Origin: Paenibacillus sp. FSL H8-0048 | GTDB taxonomy: Bacteria; Bacillota; Bacilli; Paenibacillales; Paenibacillaceae | NCBI RefSeq assembly: GCF_038002825.1 | Contig: NZ_JBBODF010000001.1 | Coordinates: 2,976,001 to 3,040,000, forward strand | Direction of reading: 5' to 3' | DNA: 64,000 bases | Shown: positions 1 to 8,599 of the stretch, piece by piece | How positions within the stretch are numbered: position 1 is the first letter of the stretch | Layout: each line of letters begins with the position of its first letter | Translations under genes and position numbers: made by a program | Notes under the pieces: generated by a model | The model's input: only the letters and a program-made list of their open reading frames with translations | Databases searched by the model: none | Told to the model about the DNA's origin: nothing

Positions 1-49
1 GGACCACCTGTCCGTTCCTGATGATAAGCTCGTAACCTTCTTCCTTCAT
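1..49 (-). CDS. Probable allantoinase, N-terminal 16 codons only
   Basis: The window begins inside this gene; only the start is visible. The ATG lies at the right end behind a good GGAGGTGGG ribosome binding site. The translated start reads MKEEGYELIIRNGQVV, the typical first beta strand of cyclic amidohydrolases (allantoinase, dihydropyrimidinase). It follows the OHCU decarboxylase and hydroxyisourate hydrolase genes on the same strand, so allantoinase, the next enzyme of urate breakdown, is the natural reading. Sixteen residues cannot separate it from hydantoinase or dihydroorotase. Confidence 0.55.
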   Translation of the reverse strand, partial: MKEEGYELIIRNGQVV

Positions 50-111
50 GATAAGCCCACCTCCGGTCTATTGGCTTAAGATTAGGTGCAGCGGTACACT
101 TGACTGACGTG

Positions 112-516
112 TTAACTCCCGCGATAAGTGCTGTATCCTCCAGGTGCAACCAGCAGCGGTACATGGTAATGGGCAGAGGGGTCCGGCATATTGAAGCGGA
201 TCGGAATCTGGTCCAGGAACGGGATTACAGCGCCCGCGCCCTCCTCCGGCTCCGGTTCTCCGGCACCAGTCTGAGCGCCCCGGAAATAATCACCGGCCAT
301 AAATAACAGCTCATAGCTTCCGGCCTGCATTTCTTCTCCCGCCAGCAGCGGAGCGTCCAGCCTGCCGTCCTCATTCGTCACCGCCTCACGCAGCAGCACA
401 GGCCCTCCGGTCTCCAGCCGCCAGAGCTGAAGCGACAGGCCCGCAGCGGGCTTGCCCTGTGACAGATCCAGCACATGGGTGCTCAGCCGTCCGTGCATTC
501 CAGACAATTGCGTCAC
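112..516 (-). CDS. pucM: 5-hydroxyisourate hydrolase (transthyretin-like)
   Basis: Hydrolyses 5-hydroxyisourate, the product of urate oxidase, to OHCU in purine catabolism. The 134-residue protein has the family hallmarks: an early [11 protein letters not shown] segment (residues about 14-24) that supplies an active-site histidine, and the terminal YRGS tetrapeptide (131-134) diagnostic of hydroxyisourate hydrolase as opposed to true transthyretin. Length is normal for bacterial HIUases. The start is a GTG behind AGGAGGAAG; a later ATG at residue 7 is possible. It lies 30 bp downstream of the OHCU decarboxylase gene, so the two are cotranscribed and catalyse consecutive steps. Confidence 0.92.
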   Translation of the reverse strand: MTQLSGMHGRLSTHVLDLSQGKPAAGLSLQLWRLETGGPVLLREAVTNEDGRLDAPLLAGEEMQAGSYELLFMAGDYFRGAQTGAGEPEPEEGAGAVIPFLDQIPIRFNMPDPSAHYHVPLLVAPGGYSTYRGS

Positions 517-546
517 CTTCCTCCTATAATATGCAGTGACCTGACT

Positions 547-1065
547 CTATTCCGCCCTCAGCAGATCCTCCAGCCGAAAACGAGTGATTGCACCAATCTC
601 CAGCAGCGCCTGCTCCTGCTCCTCCTTAAGCGGACGGTCCACACGCTCACCGATGGCGCTAAGGATGTCTTCTTTCGTTTTGCCCCGTACAGCGAAGATG
701 AACGGAAAGCGGAATTTCGCTGTATAGTCAGCGTTCAGTCCGGTAAGCTGCGCGAATTCCTCCGGTGTCAGCCGGTCCAGTCCGGCCCCCTGCTGCTCAG
801 CCGCCGAGAGCGGACTGACTGCAAGTTTTGTCGCCAGATCCGGGTGAGCTCTCAGCAGTGCCAGCACCTGGTCCGGCTCCGCCTGCCGTGCTACCTCCAT
901 CATGGCAGCATGCAGCTCCTGCACCGAATCGAACGGACGCCTGCTGTACACCCCCTCAGCTACCCAAGGGGAATGCTCGAAGATGCCGCCGAGCTGTTCC
1001 ACGAAGTCTGATTTTGCCATCGAGTTAATCTGCTCCAGAGTCAACTGGTCCGCCGGTATAGTCAT
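547..1065 (-). CDS. uraD: OHCU decarboxylase
   Basis: Decarboxylates 2-oxo-4-hydroxy-4-carboxy-5-ureidoimidazoline to S-allantoin. The 172-residue protein carries the catalytic histidine in the HPDL motif (H74) and the FRFPFIFAVRG block typical of the family. In Bacillus subtilis this domain is fused to urate oxidase (PucL); here it stands alone, so the urate oxidase must be encoded elsewhere, and none is in the window. The start ATG has a GGATGGAGG ribosome binding site. It follows the ABC permease gene by about 50 bp, in one run with the importer and hydroxyisourate hydrolase. Confidence 0.92.
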   Translation of the reverse strand: MTIPADQLTLEQINSMAKSDFVEQLGGIFEHSPWVAEGVYSRRPFDSVQELHAAMMEVARQAEPDQVLALLRAHPDLATKLAVSPLSAAEQQGAGLDRLTPEEFAQLTGLNADYTAKFRFPFIFAVRGKTKEDILSAIGERVDRPLKEEQEQALLEIGAITRFRLEDLLRAE

Positions 1066-1117
1066 AGGCCAGCCTCCATCCCTCTAATTTGTATATTGCC
1101 GCCTGCGCCCTCCCGGA

Positions 1118-2047
1118 CTAGAACCGCTGTTCCCGGATATAAGGGGTTCCCAGCGATTCCGGCGTACCGGAGGGCTTGTTGCGATTGCGGTATCCTAAGT
1201 ACATCAATACGAGAATGGTTACGACGTAAGGAATCATTTTCAGAAAATAGGACGGCACCGCACTTCCCAGCAGCTGAATACGGAAGCCCAGCGAATCGAG
1301 CGCTCCGAAGAAATAGGCGCAAAAGAGCGCGCGCAGCGGATTCCATCTGGCGAAAATCACCAGACCCACGGCGATCCAGCCCCGTCCGGCGGTCAGTCCT
1401 TCATTCCAGGTCGGCGCATACGCCAGCACCATATCCGCACCCGCCAGACCGATCAGCGCCGCTCCGGCAGTAACATAACAGTAACGGATCAGCTGCACAC
1501 GAATCCCCATGACGTCCGCAGTAGCCGGATTGTCGCCGACTGCCCGCAGATGCAGCCCCCATGAGGTATGGTGAATCAGCAGATGCAGCACGAGGACAAG
1601 CAGGAGACTGAACCAGGTCAGCATATCCAGCCTTCCAAAAAGCTCCCCGAGCACCGGCACCGGCTTCAGGATCTCCAGATCCAGCTTGGGCAGACTGCCG
1701 GGGAGCGGAATGCCGCTGATCGACTTGCCCACATAAGCGCTAAGACCGCTGCCGAACAGCGTCATCGCCAGACCCGACATCGTCTGATTCGCCCTCAGCG
1801 TGACACATAAGAATGAATGGACCATGCCCAGAAGGGCGGTAATGGCCACCGCCGAGAGCAGCGCAAGGATCAGATTCCCGCTGCGGATGTAGACGATACA
1901 AGTCGTCACTGCCCCCATCAGCATCAGCCCCTCCGCGCCGAGCTGGATAATGCCGGCCCGTTCGGTCAGAATGCCTCCCAGCGTAGCCAGCAGCAGCGGT
2001 GTTCCTGCGGAGATGGCTGCGATTAATAACTGTGTAGTGAAATCCAT
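1118..2047 (-). CDS. ABC transporter permease, BMP/nucleoside type (second permease)
   Basis: Inner-membrane permease of 309 residues with about eight to nine hydrophobic segments. It resembles the B. subtilis NupQ (YufQ) and RbsC/BPD_transp_2 class: it has the LGAEGLMLMGAV start and the GRGWIAVGLVIFARW segment near residue 225. It works with the upstream permease, ATPase and BMP lipoprotein to import a purine-related solute. The gene is 30 bp from the first permease and precedes the OHCU decarboxylase gene, which ties the importer to urate or ureide use. The start ATG follows CAGGAGGGAG. Confidence 0.88.
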   Translation of the reverse strand: MDFTTQLLIAAISAGTPLLLATLGGILTERAGIIQLGAEGLMLMGAVTTCIVYIRSGNLILALLSAVAITALLGMVHSFLCVTLRANQTMSGLAMTLFGSGLSAYVGKSISGIPLPGSLPKLDLEILKPVPVLGELFGRLDMLTWFSLLLVLVLHLLIHHTSWGLHLRAVGDNPATADVMGIRVQLIRYCYVTAGAALIGLAGADMVLAYAPTWNEGLTAGRGWIAVGLVIFARWNPLRALFCAYFFGALDSLGFRIQLLGSAVPSYFLKMIPYVVTILVLMYLGYRNRNKPSGTPESLGTPYIREQRF

Positions 2048-2077
2048 GAGTGAACTCCCTCCTGTACGAGAATGCTG

Positions 2078-3193
2078 TTATGCGCTCCGGCGGATGCGGA
2101 ACCGGTGAATCATGTCGCCGGCAATCAGGAAGAACAGGATCGCGCCCTGCAGCATTTCCGATATGGACGAAGGCAGTCCGATGGTCTGAACACTATAGCC
2201 GCCCACAATCAGGCCGCCGAACAGAATTGACGTCACAATCAGGCCCAGCGGGTTCAGCTTGGCCAGCCAGGCTACAATGATCGCTGTGTAGCCATAGCCC
2301 GGTGAGATCCCCTGCATCAGCTTATGCGTAACCCCGGACACCTCGGCCATGCCGGCAATTCCGGCAAGACCGCCGCTGATCAGCATGACGATGATAATAT
2401 GCTTTTTGATATGAATGCCCGCATAACGGGCCGCTGTGGGATTGGCACCGATCAGACGCAGCTCATAGCCCCAGCGGGTGAACCGGATCATCAGATAATA
2501 GATCAGCACGGCCACGAGTCCGAAGATCAGCCCGATGTGCAGCCGGGTGCTTCCAAGCACCGGCAAGGACTGGGCGGCCGTGAACATCGGTGAGCCCGGG
2601 AAGTTGAACCCCTTCGGGTCCTTCCAGGGGCCGAACACTACATAATCCAGAGCCAGCAAGGCCACGTAGTTCAGCATCAGCGAGGTAATCAGCTCATTGA
2701 CACCGAAATGGGTACGCGGCACCGCCGTCATCAGACCCCACAAGGCTCCGGCCGCTGTACCGAAAACCAGCATCAGCGCAATGGACCAAAAGGAAGACAA
2801 GTCCGGGAAATAGATCGTTACCGCAGTAGCCGCCATTGCGCCTACCGTCAGTTGGCCCTCCGCTCCGATATTCCACACGGAGATCCGGTAAGCCACAGCA
2901 ATGCCTAGCCCGCAGAGCAGCAGCGGAATCGCCTTGACCATGGTTTCTGTGAAGCCGTAGGAGGTGCCGAAGGCTCCCCGGAACATTTTCTCGTAGACGA
3001 CCAGCGGGCTCATTCCATTAGCGGCGATGAACACCGCACAGAGCAGGAGCGCCAGAACAACCGACAGAATAGGCGTCCACCACGGTGAACGGGTACGGCT
3101 TGAGTCATATTCCAGCCTGAGGGAGTACCATCTCCCGCTGCGTCCCGCCAGCGGCGGAAGCGTTGCAGATTCATTTCCAGGCTTCGGACTCAT
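2078..3193 (-). CDS. ABC transporter permease, BMP/nucleoside type (first permease)
   Basis: 371-residue multi-spanning permease similar in plan to NupP (YufP). A cytoplasmic N-terminal stretch of about 40 residues is followed by hydrophobic helices and the conserved WNIGAEGQLTVGAM motif near residue 131. The start ATG overlaps the stop codon of the ATPase gene (ATGA), indicating translational coupling. It forms the heteromeric membrane channel with the downstream permease. The substrate is unknown; position inside a purine-degradation operon suggests a nucleoside, purine base, urate or allantoin. Confidence 0.88.
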   Translation of the reverse strand: MSPKPGNESATLPPLAGRSGRWYSLRLEYDSSRTRSPWWTPILSVVLALLLCAVFIAANGMSPLVVYEKMFRGAFGTSYGFTETMVKAIPLLLCGLGIAVAYRISVWNIGAEGQLTVGAMAATAVTIYFPDLSSFWSIALMLVFGTAAGALWGLMTAVPRTHFGVNELITSLMLNYVALLALDYVVFGPWKDPKGFNFPGSPMFTAAQSLPVLGSTRLHIGLIFGLVAVLIYYLMIRFTRWGYELRLIGANPTAARYAGIHIKKHIIIVMLISGGLAGIAGMAEVSGVTHKLMQGISPGYGYTAIIVAWLAKLNPLGLIVTSILFGGLIVGGYSVQTIGLPSSISEMLQGAILFFLIAGDMIHRFRIRRSA

Positions 3194-4722
3194 ACGGCAC
3201 TTCCCTCCCTGCTCCGGATACCCGCCATCATCAGGCCGATTTGTTCCCGGTCCGCCTGCTCATGATCGCTCTCGCCTATAATGGAACCGCCGTAGATCAC
3301 CAGAATACGGTCGGATAACTGCAGCAGCTCATCCAGATCCTCAGAGATCAGCAGCACCCCGCTGCCGGAGCTGCGCAGCTCCATCAGCAGCTCATGCACC
3401 CCTGCCGCCGCGCCGACATCCAGCCCTTGCGTCGGATGCACAGCCACCATCAGCTTCGGACGGTGGCTGACCTCGCGGGCGAACAGCAGCTTCTGCTGGT
3501 TCCCGCCGGATAATTGCTGCACAGGAGTATCCAGCTCAGGCGTCTTCACATTGAAACGGCGCACCAGCTCCTGCGACCAGGAGCGGTTCCGGGCTGCCTT
3601 CAGGAAGCCGAACCGGGAATGCTCCCCGCTGCGGTAAGACTTGAACAGCAGGTTGTCAACCGACCCCAGCCGTCCGGCCAGACCGCTCTTCATCCGGTTC
3701 TCCGGCACATGCGAGATGCCCGAATCGATCGCTCCTCTTACCGAAGCTGTTCTCACAGGACTGCCGTCAAACCGGATCTCGCCCGACCTCCATGCTCTAA
3801 GCCCCGTCAATACCTCCGCCAGCTCCTTCTGCCCGTTGCCCGCAACGCCGGCTACGCCCACAATTTCGCCTTCATGAACCGTAAGCGACAGGGCATCCAG
3901 CGCCTTGCGGCCATGATCTGCTGCGACCTCCAGATCGCGGACGATCAGCAGCGGTTCTCCGGCCGTCGCCTCGCGCTCCTGCCGGCTGATCGTAACCTCC
4001 CGGCCCACCATAAGCCGGGCCAGCTCCAGCTCATCCGTCTCGCCTGTCATCAGGGACGCAATCATTTTTCCCTTACGCATCACGGAGATCCGGTCCGAGG
4101 AGGCCATAACCTCCTTCATTTTATGCGTGGTCATGATCACCGTCTTGCCCGCCTGCTTCATCACCTGAAGCGTCTCGAACAGCTGCTCCGCCTCTCCCGG
4201 TGTCAGCACCGAAGTCGGCTCATCCAGGATGATGATGTCTGCCCCGCGGTATAGCGTTTTTACAATCTCAACACGTTGCTGCTCGCCGACAGACAGCTGC
4301 CAGATCGGCCGGTCGACGGGAAATTTCAAGCCAAATCGTTCTCCAAGCGCCTCTATCTCTTCATGCTTACGTTTGATCCAGCTGCTGCCGCGCCAGAAAG
4401 ACGACTTTTCGCCAAGCACGATATTCTCCGCCGCTGTAAGGCTCTGCACCAGTCTGAAGTTTTGAAAGACCATTCCTACACCGAGCAATGCCGCATCCTT
4501 CGGGGAACGGATTCTGGCCGGTTTGCCATGAATAAGAATCTCTCCTGCGTCCGCCCGGTACACTCCTGACAGCATGCTCATGACTGTGCTTTTCCCTGCC
4601 CCGTTCTCCCCGAGCAGCGCGTGAATCTCTCCCGCATTTGCCGAAAAATCAACTTGATCACTAGCCGTTACAGCACCGAATGTCTTCACTATCCCGCGCA
4701 TTTCAACCGAAGGGTCCTGCAT
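3190..4722 (-). CDS. ABC transporter ATP-binding protein with two nucleotide-binding domains (NupO/RbsA class)
   Basis: 510-residue ATPase with two tandem ABC domains. The first has Walker A GENGAGKS (residues about 38-45), signature LSVGEQQR and Walker B IIILDEPTSVL. The second has a degenerate Walker A (GVAGNGQKE), signature LSGGNQQK and a divergent Walker B ending LMVAVHPTQGLD. This asymmetry is normal for the sugar/nucleoside RbsA-NupO class. It powers the two permeases encoded immediately downstream. The ATG is preceded by AAGGAG; the stop overlaps the next start. A 110-bp gap with a strong stem-loop separates it from the lipoprotein gene. Confidence 0.92.
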   Translation of the reverse strand: MQDPSVEMRGIVKTFGAVTASDQVDFSANAGEIHALLGENGAGKSTVMSMLSGVYRADAGEILIHGKPARIRSPKDAALLGVGMVFQNFRLVQSLTAAENIVLGEKSSFWRGSSWIKRKHEEIEALGERFGLKFPVDRPIWQLSVGEQQRVEIVKTLYRGADIIILDEPTSVLTPGEAEQLFETLQVMKQAGKTVIMTTHKMKEVMASSDRISVMRKGKMIASLMTGETDELELARLMVGREVTISRQEREATAGEPLLIVRDLEVAADHGRKALDALSLTVHEGEIVGVAGVAGNGQKELAEVLTGLRAWRSGEIRFDGSPVRTASVRGAIDSGISHVPENRMKSGLAGRLGSVDNLLFKSYRSGEHSRFGFLKAARNRSWSQELVRRFNVKTPELDTPVQQLSGGNQQKLLFAREVSHRPKLMVAVHPTQGLDVGAAAGVHELLMELRSSGSGVLLISEDLDELLQLSDRILVIYGGSIIGESDHEQADREQIGLMMAGIRSREGSAV

Positions 4723-4756
4723 AATACTACGCTCCTTTCCGGGTAGTTATAGTACA

Positions 4757-4793
4757 GGTGGGGAAGACTCCGGTATCCGGAACCCGCCCCACC
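4757..4793 (-). other. Stem-loop between lipoprotein and ATPase genes
   Basis: GGTGGGG and CCCCACC arms enclose a smaller CCGG-TAT-CCGG hairpin in the 110-bp gap after the BMP lipoprotein gene. There is no run of T after it on the coding strand, so it is more likely an mRNA-stabilising or partial-termination hairpin that keeps binding-protein levels above those of the membrane subunits. Confidence 0.5.
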
Positions 4794-4832
4794 CGTAAGG
4801 CTGTGCTGTATGAAGATGTGTTTCAGCTGCTG

Positions 4833-6008
4833 TTATTGCGGAATCGTGCCCTCGACACCCTTGACCAGCCAGTTCATGCCAAGCACCTCTTCAAGGGTCA
4901 GCTTCTGGCCGTCCTTAACAGTTACATTGCCCTTGTTGTCCGAGATCGGTCCAGTGAATACCTCCAGCTCGCCGCTGATGATCTTGGCCTTGGCGTCCTC
5001 CACCAGCTTCTTCACATCCTCAGGAACCTTGTTGCCGAATGGCGCCAGCTCCACCATGCCGTCGGCCATATCGCCGGAATACTGCTCACTTTTCCAGGTT
5101 CCGTCCATCACAGACTGTACAGCCTTTACATAATAAGGACCCCAGTTCCATACAGGGTTGGTTAAGTAGTTGTCCGGTGCATACTTGCTCATATCCGAGT
5201 CATTTCCCCCGGCAAAAGCTCCCCGTTCCGCCGCAGCCTGAAGGGTAGCCGGTGAATCCTGATACGCCAGCAGGACATCCGCCCCTTTGTCGAGCAGGCT
5301 GATTGCCGCCTGACGTTCCGTCGCAGGGTCATACCAGGTATTCGTCCACACCACATCCACCTTCACCGCCGGGTTGACACTCTGCGCGCCCAGCGTGAAG
5401 GCGTTCAGATTATAGATCACCTCGCTGATCGGGAAGGCTCCCACATAGCCGAGATGATTTTTCTTTGTCATTTTGCCTGCTGCGATCCCGGACAGATAAC
5501 TGGCCTGATAGTTTTTGCCGAAGTAGGTTCCCATGTTCTCGGCTGTCTTGTAACCGGAGGCATGCAGGAATTTCACGTTAGGGAATTTGCCCGCCACGTT
5601 CAAGGTGAAATCCATATAGCCGAAGCTTGTGGTGAACACGATGTCATGGTTCTGCGCAAGCTCTGTGATGATCCGCTCGGCATCGGCGCTTTCCGGTACA
5701 TTTTCAACGAAATCGGCCTTGATCCCAAGCTCCTTCTCCATATACAGACGGCCCTGATCATGCTGATACGTATACCCGCCGTCACCCGGAGGTCCGATAT
5801 AGACAAAAGCAACCGTCGGCTTCTTCGCTGCCGGCTCCGTGGTTGCCGCTGCCTCGCTGCCTGCCGGTGTACTTGCCGCCGAAGGCGCCGCTGTTGCTGC
5901 TGCATCTGTATTAGACGCTGTATTATTCTTCGCGCACCCCGTCAGAACCACCGCCAGCAGGAACATCGTAATAACACTAAATTTGAATGCCTGACCCCTT
6001 TGTTTCAT
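4833..6008 (-). CDS. BMP-family substrate-binding lipoprotein (purine catabolic operon)
   Basis: 391-residue extracytoplasmic lipoprotein that captures the solute for the adjacent ABC importer. It starts with a signal peptide ending in the lipobox LTGC (Cys at about 26), then an Ala/Thr-rich linker to about residue 60, then the BMP/PBP1_BmpA-like domain beginning VAFVYIGPPGDGGYTYQHDQ. The family binds nucleosides or purines in Bacillus, Borrelia and Brachyspira. It is the first gene of the importer/urate operon and has its own promoter upstream. The start ATG follows GGAGGAGGAA. The substrate specificity cannot be read from sequence. Confidence 0.92.
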   Translation of the reverse strand: MKQRGQAFKFSVITMFLLAVVLTGCAKNNTASNTDAAATAAPSAASTPAGSEAAATTEPAAKKPTVAFVYIGPPGDGGYTYQHDQGRLYMEKELGIKADFVENVPESADAERIITELAQNHDIVFTTSFGYMDFTLNVAGKFPNVKFLHASGYKTAENMGTYFGKNYQASYLSGIAAGKMTKKNHLGYVGAFPISEVIYNLNAFTLGAQSVNPAVKVDVVWTNTWYDPATERQAAISLLDKGADVLLAYQDSPATLQAAAERGAFAGGNDSDMSKYAPDNYLTNPVWNWGPYYVKAVQSVMDGTWKSEQYSGDMADGMVELAPFGNKVPEDVKKLVEDAKAKIISGELEVFTGPISDNKGNVTVKDGQKLTLEEVLGMNWLVKGVEGTIPQ

Positions 6009-6036
6009 AATTCTCCTCCTCCAGGATATCTCTCCT

Positions 6037-6092
6037 AATGGCTACAGCCATTAATGTATCTCTACTATACTGAGGCGCAGCACTTACGTAAA
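6037..6092 (-). promoter_or_regulatory. Promoter and operator-like palindrome of the BMP/urate operon
   Basis: On the minus strand a -35 TTTACG (6087-6092) is separated by 17 bp from a -10 TATAGT (6064-6069). Just downstream, at the expected transcript start, lies a perfect inverted repeat AATGGCT-GT-AGCCATT (6037-6052), a candidate operator or leader hairpin. PucR or a purine-responsive factor are reasonable but unproven ligands. Confidence 0.5.
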
Positions 6093-6220
6093 TTTATATA
6101 ACATAGCTTTGTATGGTTGGATAAGAAGAGGGGGCAGTTTTGTGCTTCATGCACGAAGTCATCTCAAATTTAACTTAAATTATGTGATATTACCTTACAT
6201 TACTTTGAAAAATAGCGAAT

Positions 6221-6850
6221 TCACTGTCTATTGCCGCTCCGCACACTCCATTCTCTGCGGTACTCTCCAAAGCTCTCCGGCAGCCCGGGCTCTGCAAACG
6301 TCTGAACAGGCTCTTGCGGCAGGATTAGCCCCTTATATTCCTGGGTCCGCATAATGCCAGCTATGCCCTCTTCATCGTCCAGCTCCTGGAGTTCGCGGAA
6401 CAGCGTGCTTGAGAACAAGGTAGGCGGCATCAGCAATCCTTCTTGTGCACTCGTGACATAATCAAGCTCCGGGTGCTGCCCATAAGCTTGGATGAACCGG
6501 CAGATCTGATCCGCTGCCACAAACGGCTGGTCCGCCGCCGCAATGACCACGGCATCCGGCTGAAGCGAAGCAACAGCATTCAAGCCGCAGCGCAGTGAGA
6601 AGGACAGGCCCAAATGGGCCGTCAGGCAAGTTTCAATCCGCCGCATATTCTCCGCCTTCCCAGCAGGCGGCAGCCAGCCCAAAGGATCATCCGCGCGAAC
6701 CACCACAACCACCGGCGCAAGCCCGCAGGTCTCCAGCTCACTGAGCATCGCCGCACCTGTTGAACCCGCGCCCGCCCTGTTCAGAGAACCTTCCGAGGCC
6801 CCTGCTCCATTACTGCGGCCTGCCGCCAAAAAGATTCCGGCCACCTTCAT
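6221..6850 (-). CDS. MobA-like nucleotidyltransferase (PucB-like), degenerate active-site loop
   Basis: 209-residue protein of the MobA/MocA NTP-transferase fold, which in purine operons (PucB) makes molybdopterin cytosine dinucleotide for xanthine dehydrogenase. It begins KVAGIFLAAGRS, as the family does, and retains the metal-binding AAADQPF segment near residue 105 and the late MPPTLFS segment. The usual RMGxxKLLLPL stretch that follows LAAGxS is replaced by a Gly/Ala/Ser-rich sequence (residues 13-33) with no equivalent lysine. It may be inactive or altered. It lies 43 bp downstream of pucR and is probably cotranscribed with it. No xanthine dehydrogenase gene is in the window. Confidence 0.72.
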   Translation of the reverse strand: MKVAGIFLAAGRSNGAGASEGSLNRAGAGSTGAAMLSELETCGLAPVVVVVRADDPLGWLPPAGKAENMRRIETCLTAHLGLSFSLRCGLNAVASLQPDAVVIAAADQPFVAADQICRFIQAYGQHPELDYVTSAQEGLLMPPTLFSSTLFRELQELDDEEGIAGIMRTQEYKGLILPQEPVQTFAEPGLPESFGEYRREWSVRSGNRQ

Positions 6851-6893
6851 TGCTCTCCACTCCTTTTTTTGGCAATCTGCTCATGGACGGCTG

Positions 6894-8468
6894 TTATTCG
6901 CGCTCCAGCATTCTGCGGAACAGGAAGACCAGCTTCAGCTTCATGAGATCATTGATTTTTTTGAAATCGACATCCAGCAGCTCACTGAGCTTCTCAATCC
7001 GGTAAGTGGCCGTATTGCGGTGAATGAACAGCTTCTTGGCCGTCTCGTTCACATGGCCATCATTCTCCAGGTAGACCTCCAGCGTGTGGAGCATCTCCTT
7101 AACATATTCCGGTTCCCGGCTAAGCAGTCCCCGCAGACTGCCGTTGTAGTAACGCTCCATGGTCTCCGCCGGAATCTTGCTCAGCAGCAGATCAAGCTCC
7201 AGCTGGCGGTAATGCACCACATTTCCGTGTGCGCCCCATTGCCGGGCCATCCCCATACATTCCTTAATCTCGGCAAAAGCTTCCTTCAGCCCCTCCGGCT
7301 TCAGCTTCACGCTGCTTACAGCAGCCTGCGGATAATACCCTCTATCGAACTTCAGGCTGTCGAAGCATTCCTGAATCAGTGCCCGGAACTCCTCGGGCTG
7401 ATGCGGCCCGGCCGGATACAGCGACACCAGTCCCTCCTCCACCAGAAAGTGGACCGCCTGCTGGCCATGCAGCACCGGATGCTCCGAATACTCCTCCTTC
7501 AGCCGCAGCAGCTCTATCTGCCGGGCTTCTCCCGCAGCAGCCACATCGGTAAGCAGCAGTTGGAACGGGGCCTCAAGCAGCGTAATCTCCAGCCGGAGCG
7601 CCGCCTGCGCCAGCTCAGCATATTTCAGCCCGTCATTCAGGAACCGCCGCAGCAGCCCGCTGAATTCCCGGTGCCCAGCCTGCTCGAAATAATCTTCCAG
7701 CCCAGTATGCATATGATAAGAAATCAGCTCTGCCCCCTGGACGAACAGACTTTCCTCCACGGGCAGCAGCAAGGGATCAATATCGCAATAATGAAGGTAA
7801 CCCAGGCATTTCCCGGCCTGCAGCAGCGGAAGCCGGTAGCCGGTGCCTTCGCCGAGACGGAAGCGCTGATTGCGTGGCGGCCAGGGCCAACCTTCCAGTT
7901 GCTCACTCTCCGTATACCCCGAGTTGTTGAACACTACCGTGCCCCGGTTGCTGATTACAGCCAAGCGATACCCGATAATCTCCGAGACGGTGTCCAGCAG
8001 CGGACGGCTGCGGCCGGAACGCAAGGCAAGACGCATCAGGAGCCGCTGCTTCTCCATCATGCTCTGCAGGGTGCCCACGCTGCGCGACAGCTCCGCGCGG
8101 AATAAGCCGTTCATCTGGTCGGAGAAGGTGAACTGGAACGGCAGTTCAATCAGCGGGAAATTCAGCTGCTCCGCTTCCGCAATCAAGGGCGGCGGCACAG
8201 CCTCCCAGAACCGGCCCAGCTTAATGCCCAGCCCTGCTGACCCGCGCCGGTTCAGCATCTGCAGCAATGCCGAGGCCTCCTCCGGGCTGTCCTTGATCAG
8301 ATAGGCTGTGGTCAGCAGCATTTCCCCTTCCTTGATCCAGTCCGAGATATCGGGAGCATCCATGACATTGATCGATTTCACAATCCTGTGCTTCCCCTTG
8401 GACCCGGCAATCAGCTTCGCTTCGGATAAAGGATAAATGGACAACGCTTCTTCCACTGTAAGATGCAT
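6894..8468 (-). CDS. pucR: PucR-family purine catabolism transcriptional regulator
   Basis: 524-residue DNA-binding regulator. An N-terminal PucR domain spans about residues 5-125, a central CdaR/GGDEF-like region about 280-400, and a C-terminal HTH_30 domain about 450-515 with the conserved NETAKKLFIHRNTATYRI block. In B. subtilis PucR activates the urate/allantoin genes and responds to allantoin-type intermediates. It heads the minus-strand block and is followed by the MobA-like gene. Its ATG has GGAGGAGGGG upstream. Inverted TGTTA/TAACA repeats in its upstream region suggest self-regulation. Confidence 0.9.
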   Translation of the reverse strand: MHLTVEEALSIYPLSEAKLIAGSKGKHRIVKSINVMDAPDISDWIKEGEMLLTTAYLIKDSPEEASALLQMLNRRGSAGLGIKLGRFWEAVPPPLIAEAEQLNFPLIELPFQFTFSDQMNGLFRAELSRSVGTLQSMMEKQRLLMRLALRSGRSRPLLDTVSEIIGYRLAVISNRGTVVFNNSGYTESEQLEGWPWPPRNQRFRLGEGTGYRLPLLQAGKCLGYLHYCDIDPLLLPVEESLFVQGAELISYHMHTGLEDYFEQAGHREFSGLLRRFLNDGLKYAELAQAALRLEITLLEAPFQLLLTDVAAAGEARQIELLRLKEEYSEHPVLHGQQAVHFLVEEGLVSLYPAGPHQPEEFRALIQECFDSLKFDRGYYPQAAVSSVKLKPEGLKEAFAEIKECMGMARQWGAHGNVVHYRQLELDLLLSKIPAETMERYYNGSLRGLLSREPEYVKEMLHTLEVYLENDGHVNETAKKLFIHRNTATYRIEKLSELLDVDFKKINDLMKLKLVFLFRRMLERE

Positions 8469-8515
8469 AGCCCCTCCTCCTTCTCTACCTTCATAATAGG
8501 TTCATTCGATTCATA

Positions 8516-8599
8516 TGTTACTTTATGTAACATTATAGATAAAATGACCGCTGTTGGAAAGAGAAAAGTTAGAATTAGGCTTATATGTGTTAGGTAACA
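8516..8599. promoter_or_regulatory. Operator-like TGTTA/TAACA inverted repeats upstream of pucR
   Basis: Two inverted repeats share the same half sites: TGTTAC-TTTAT-GTAACA (8516-8532) and TGTTA-GG-TAACA (8588-8599), with a further lone GTAACA at about 8616. They lie 48-150 bp upstream of the pucR start, where an autoregulator would bind. Confidence 0.4.
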
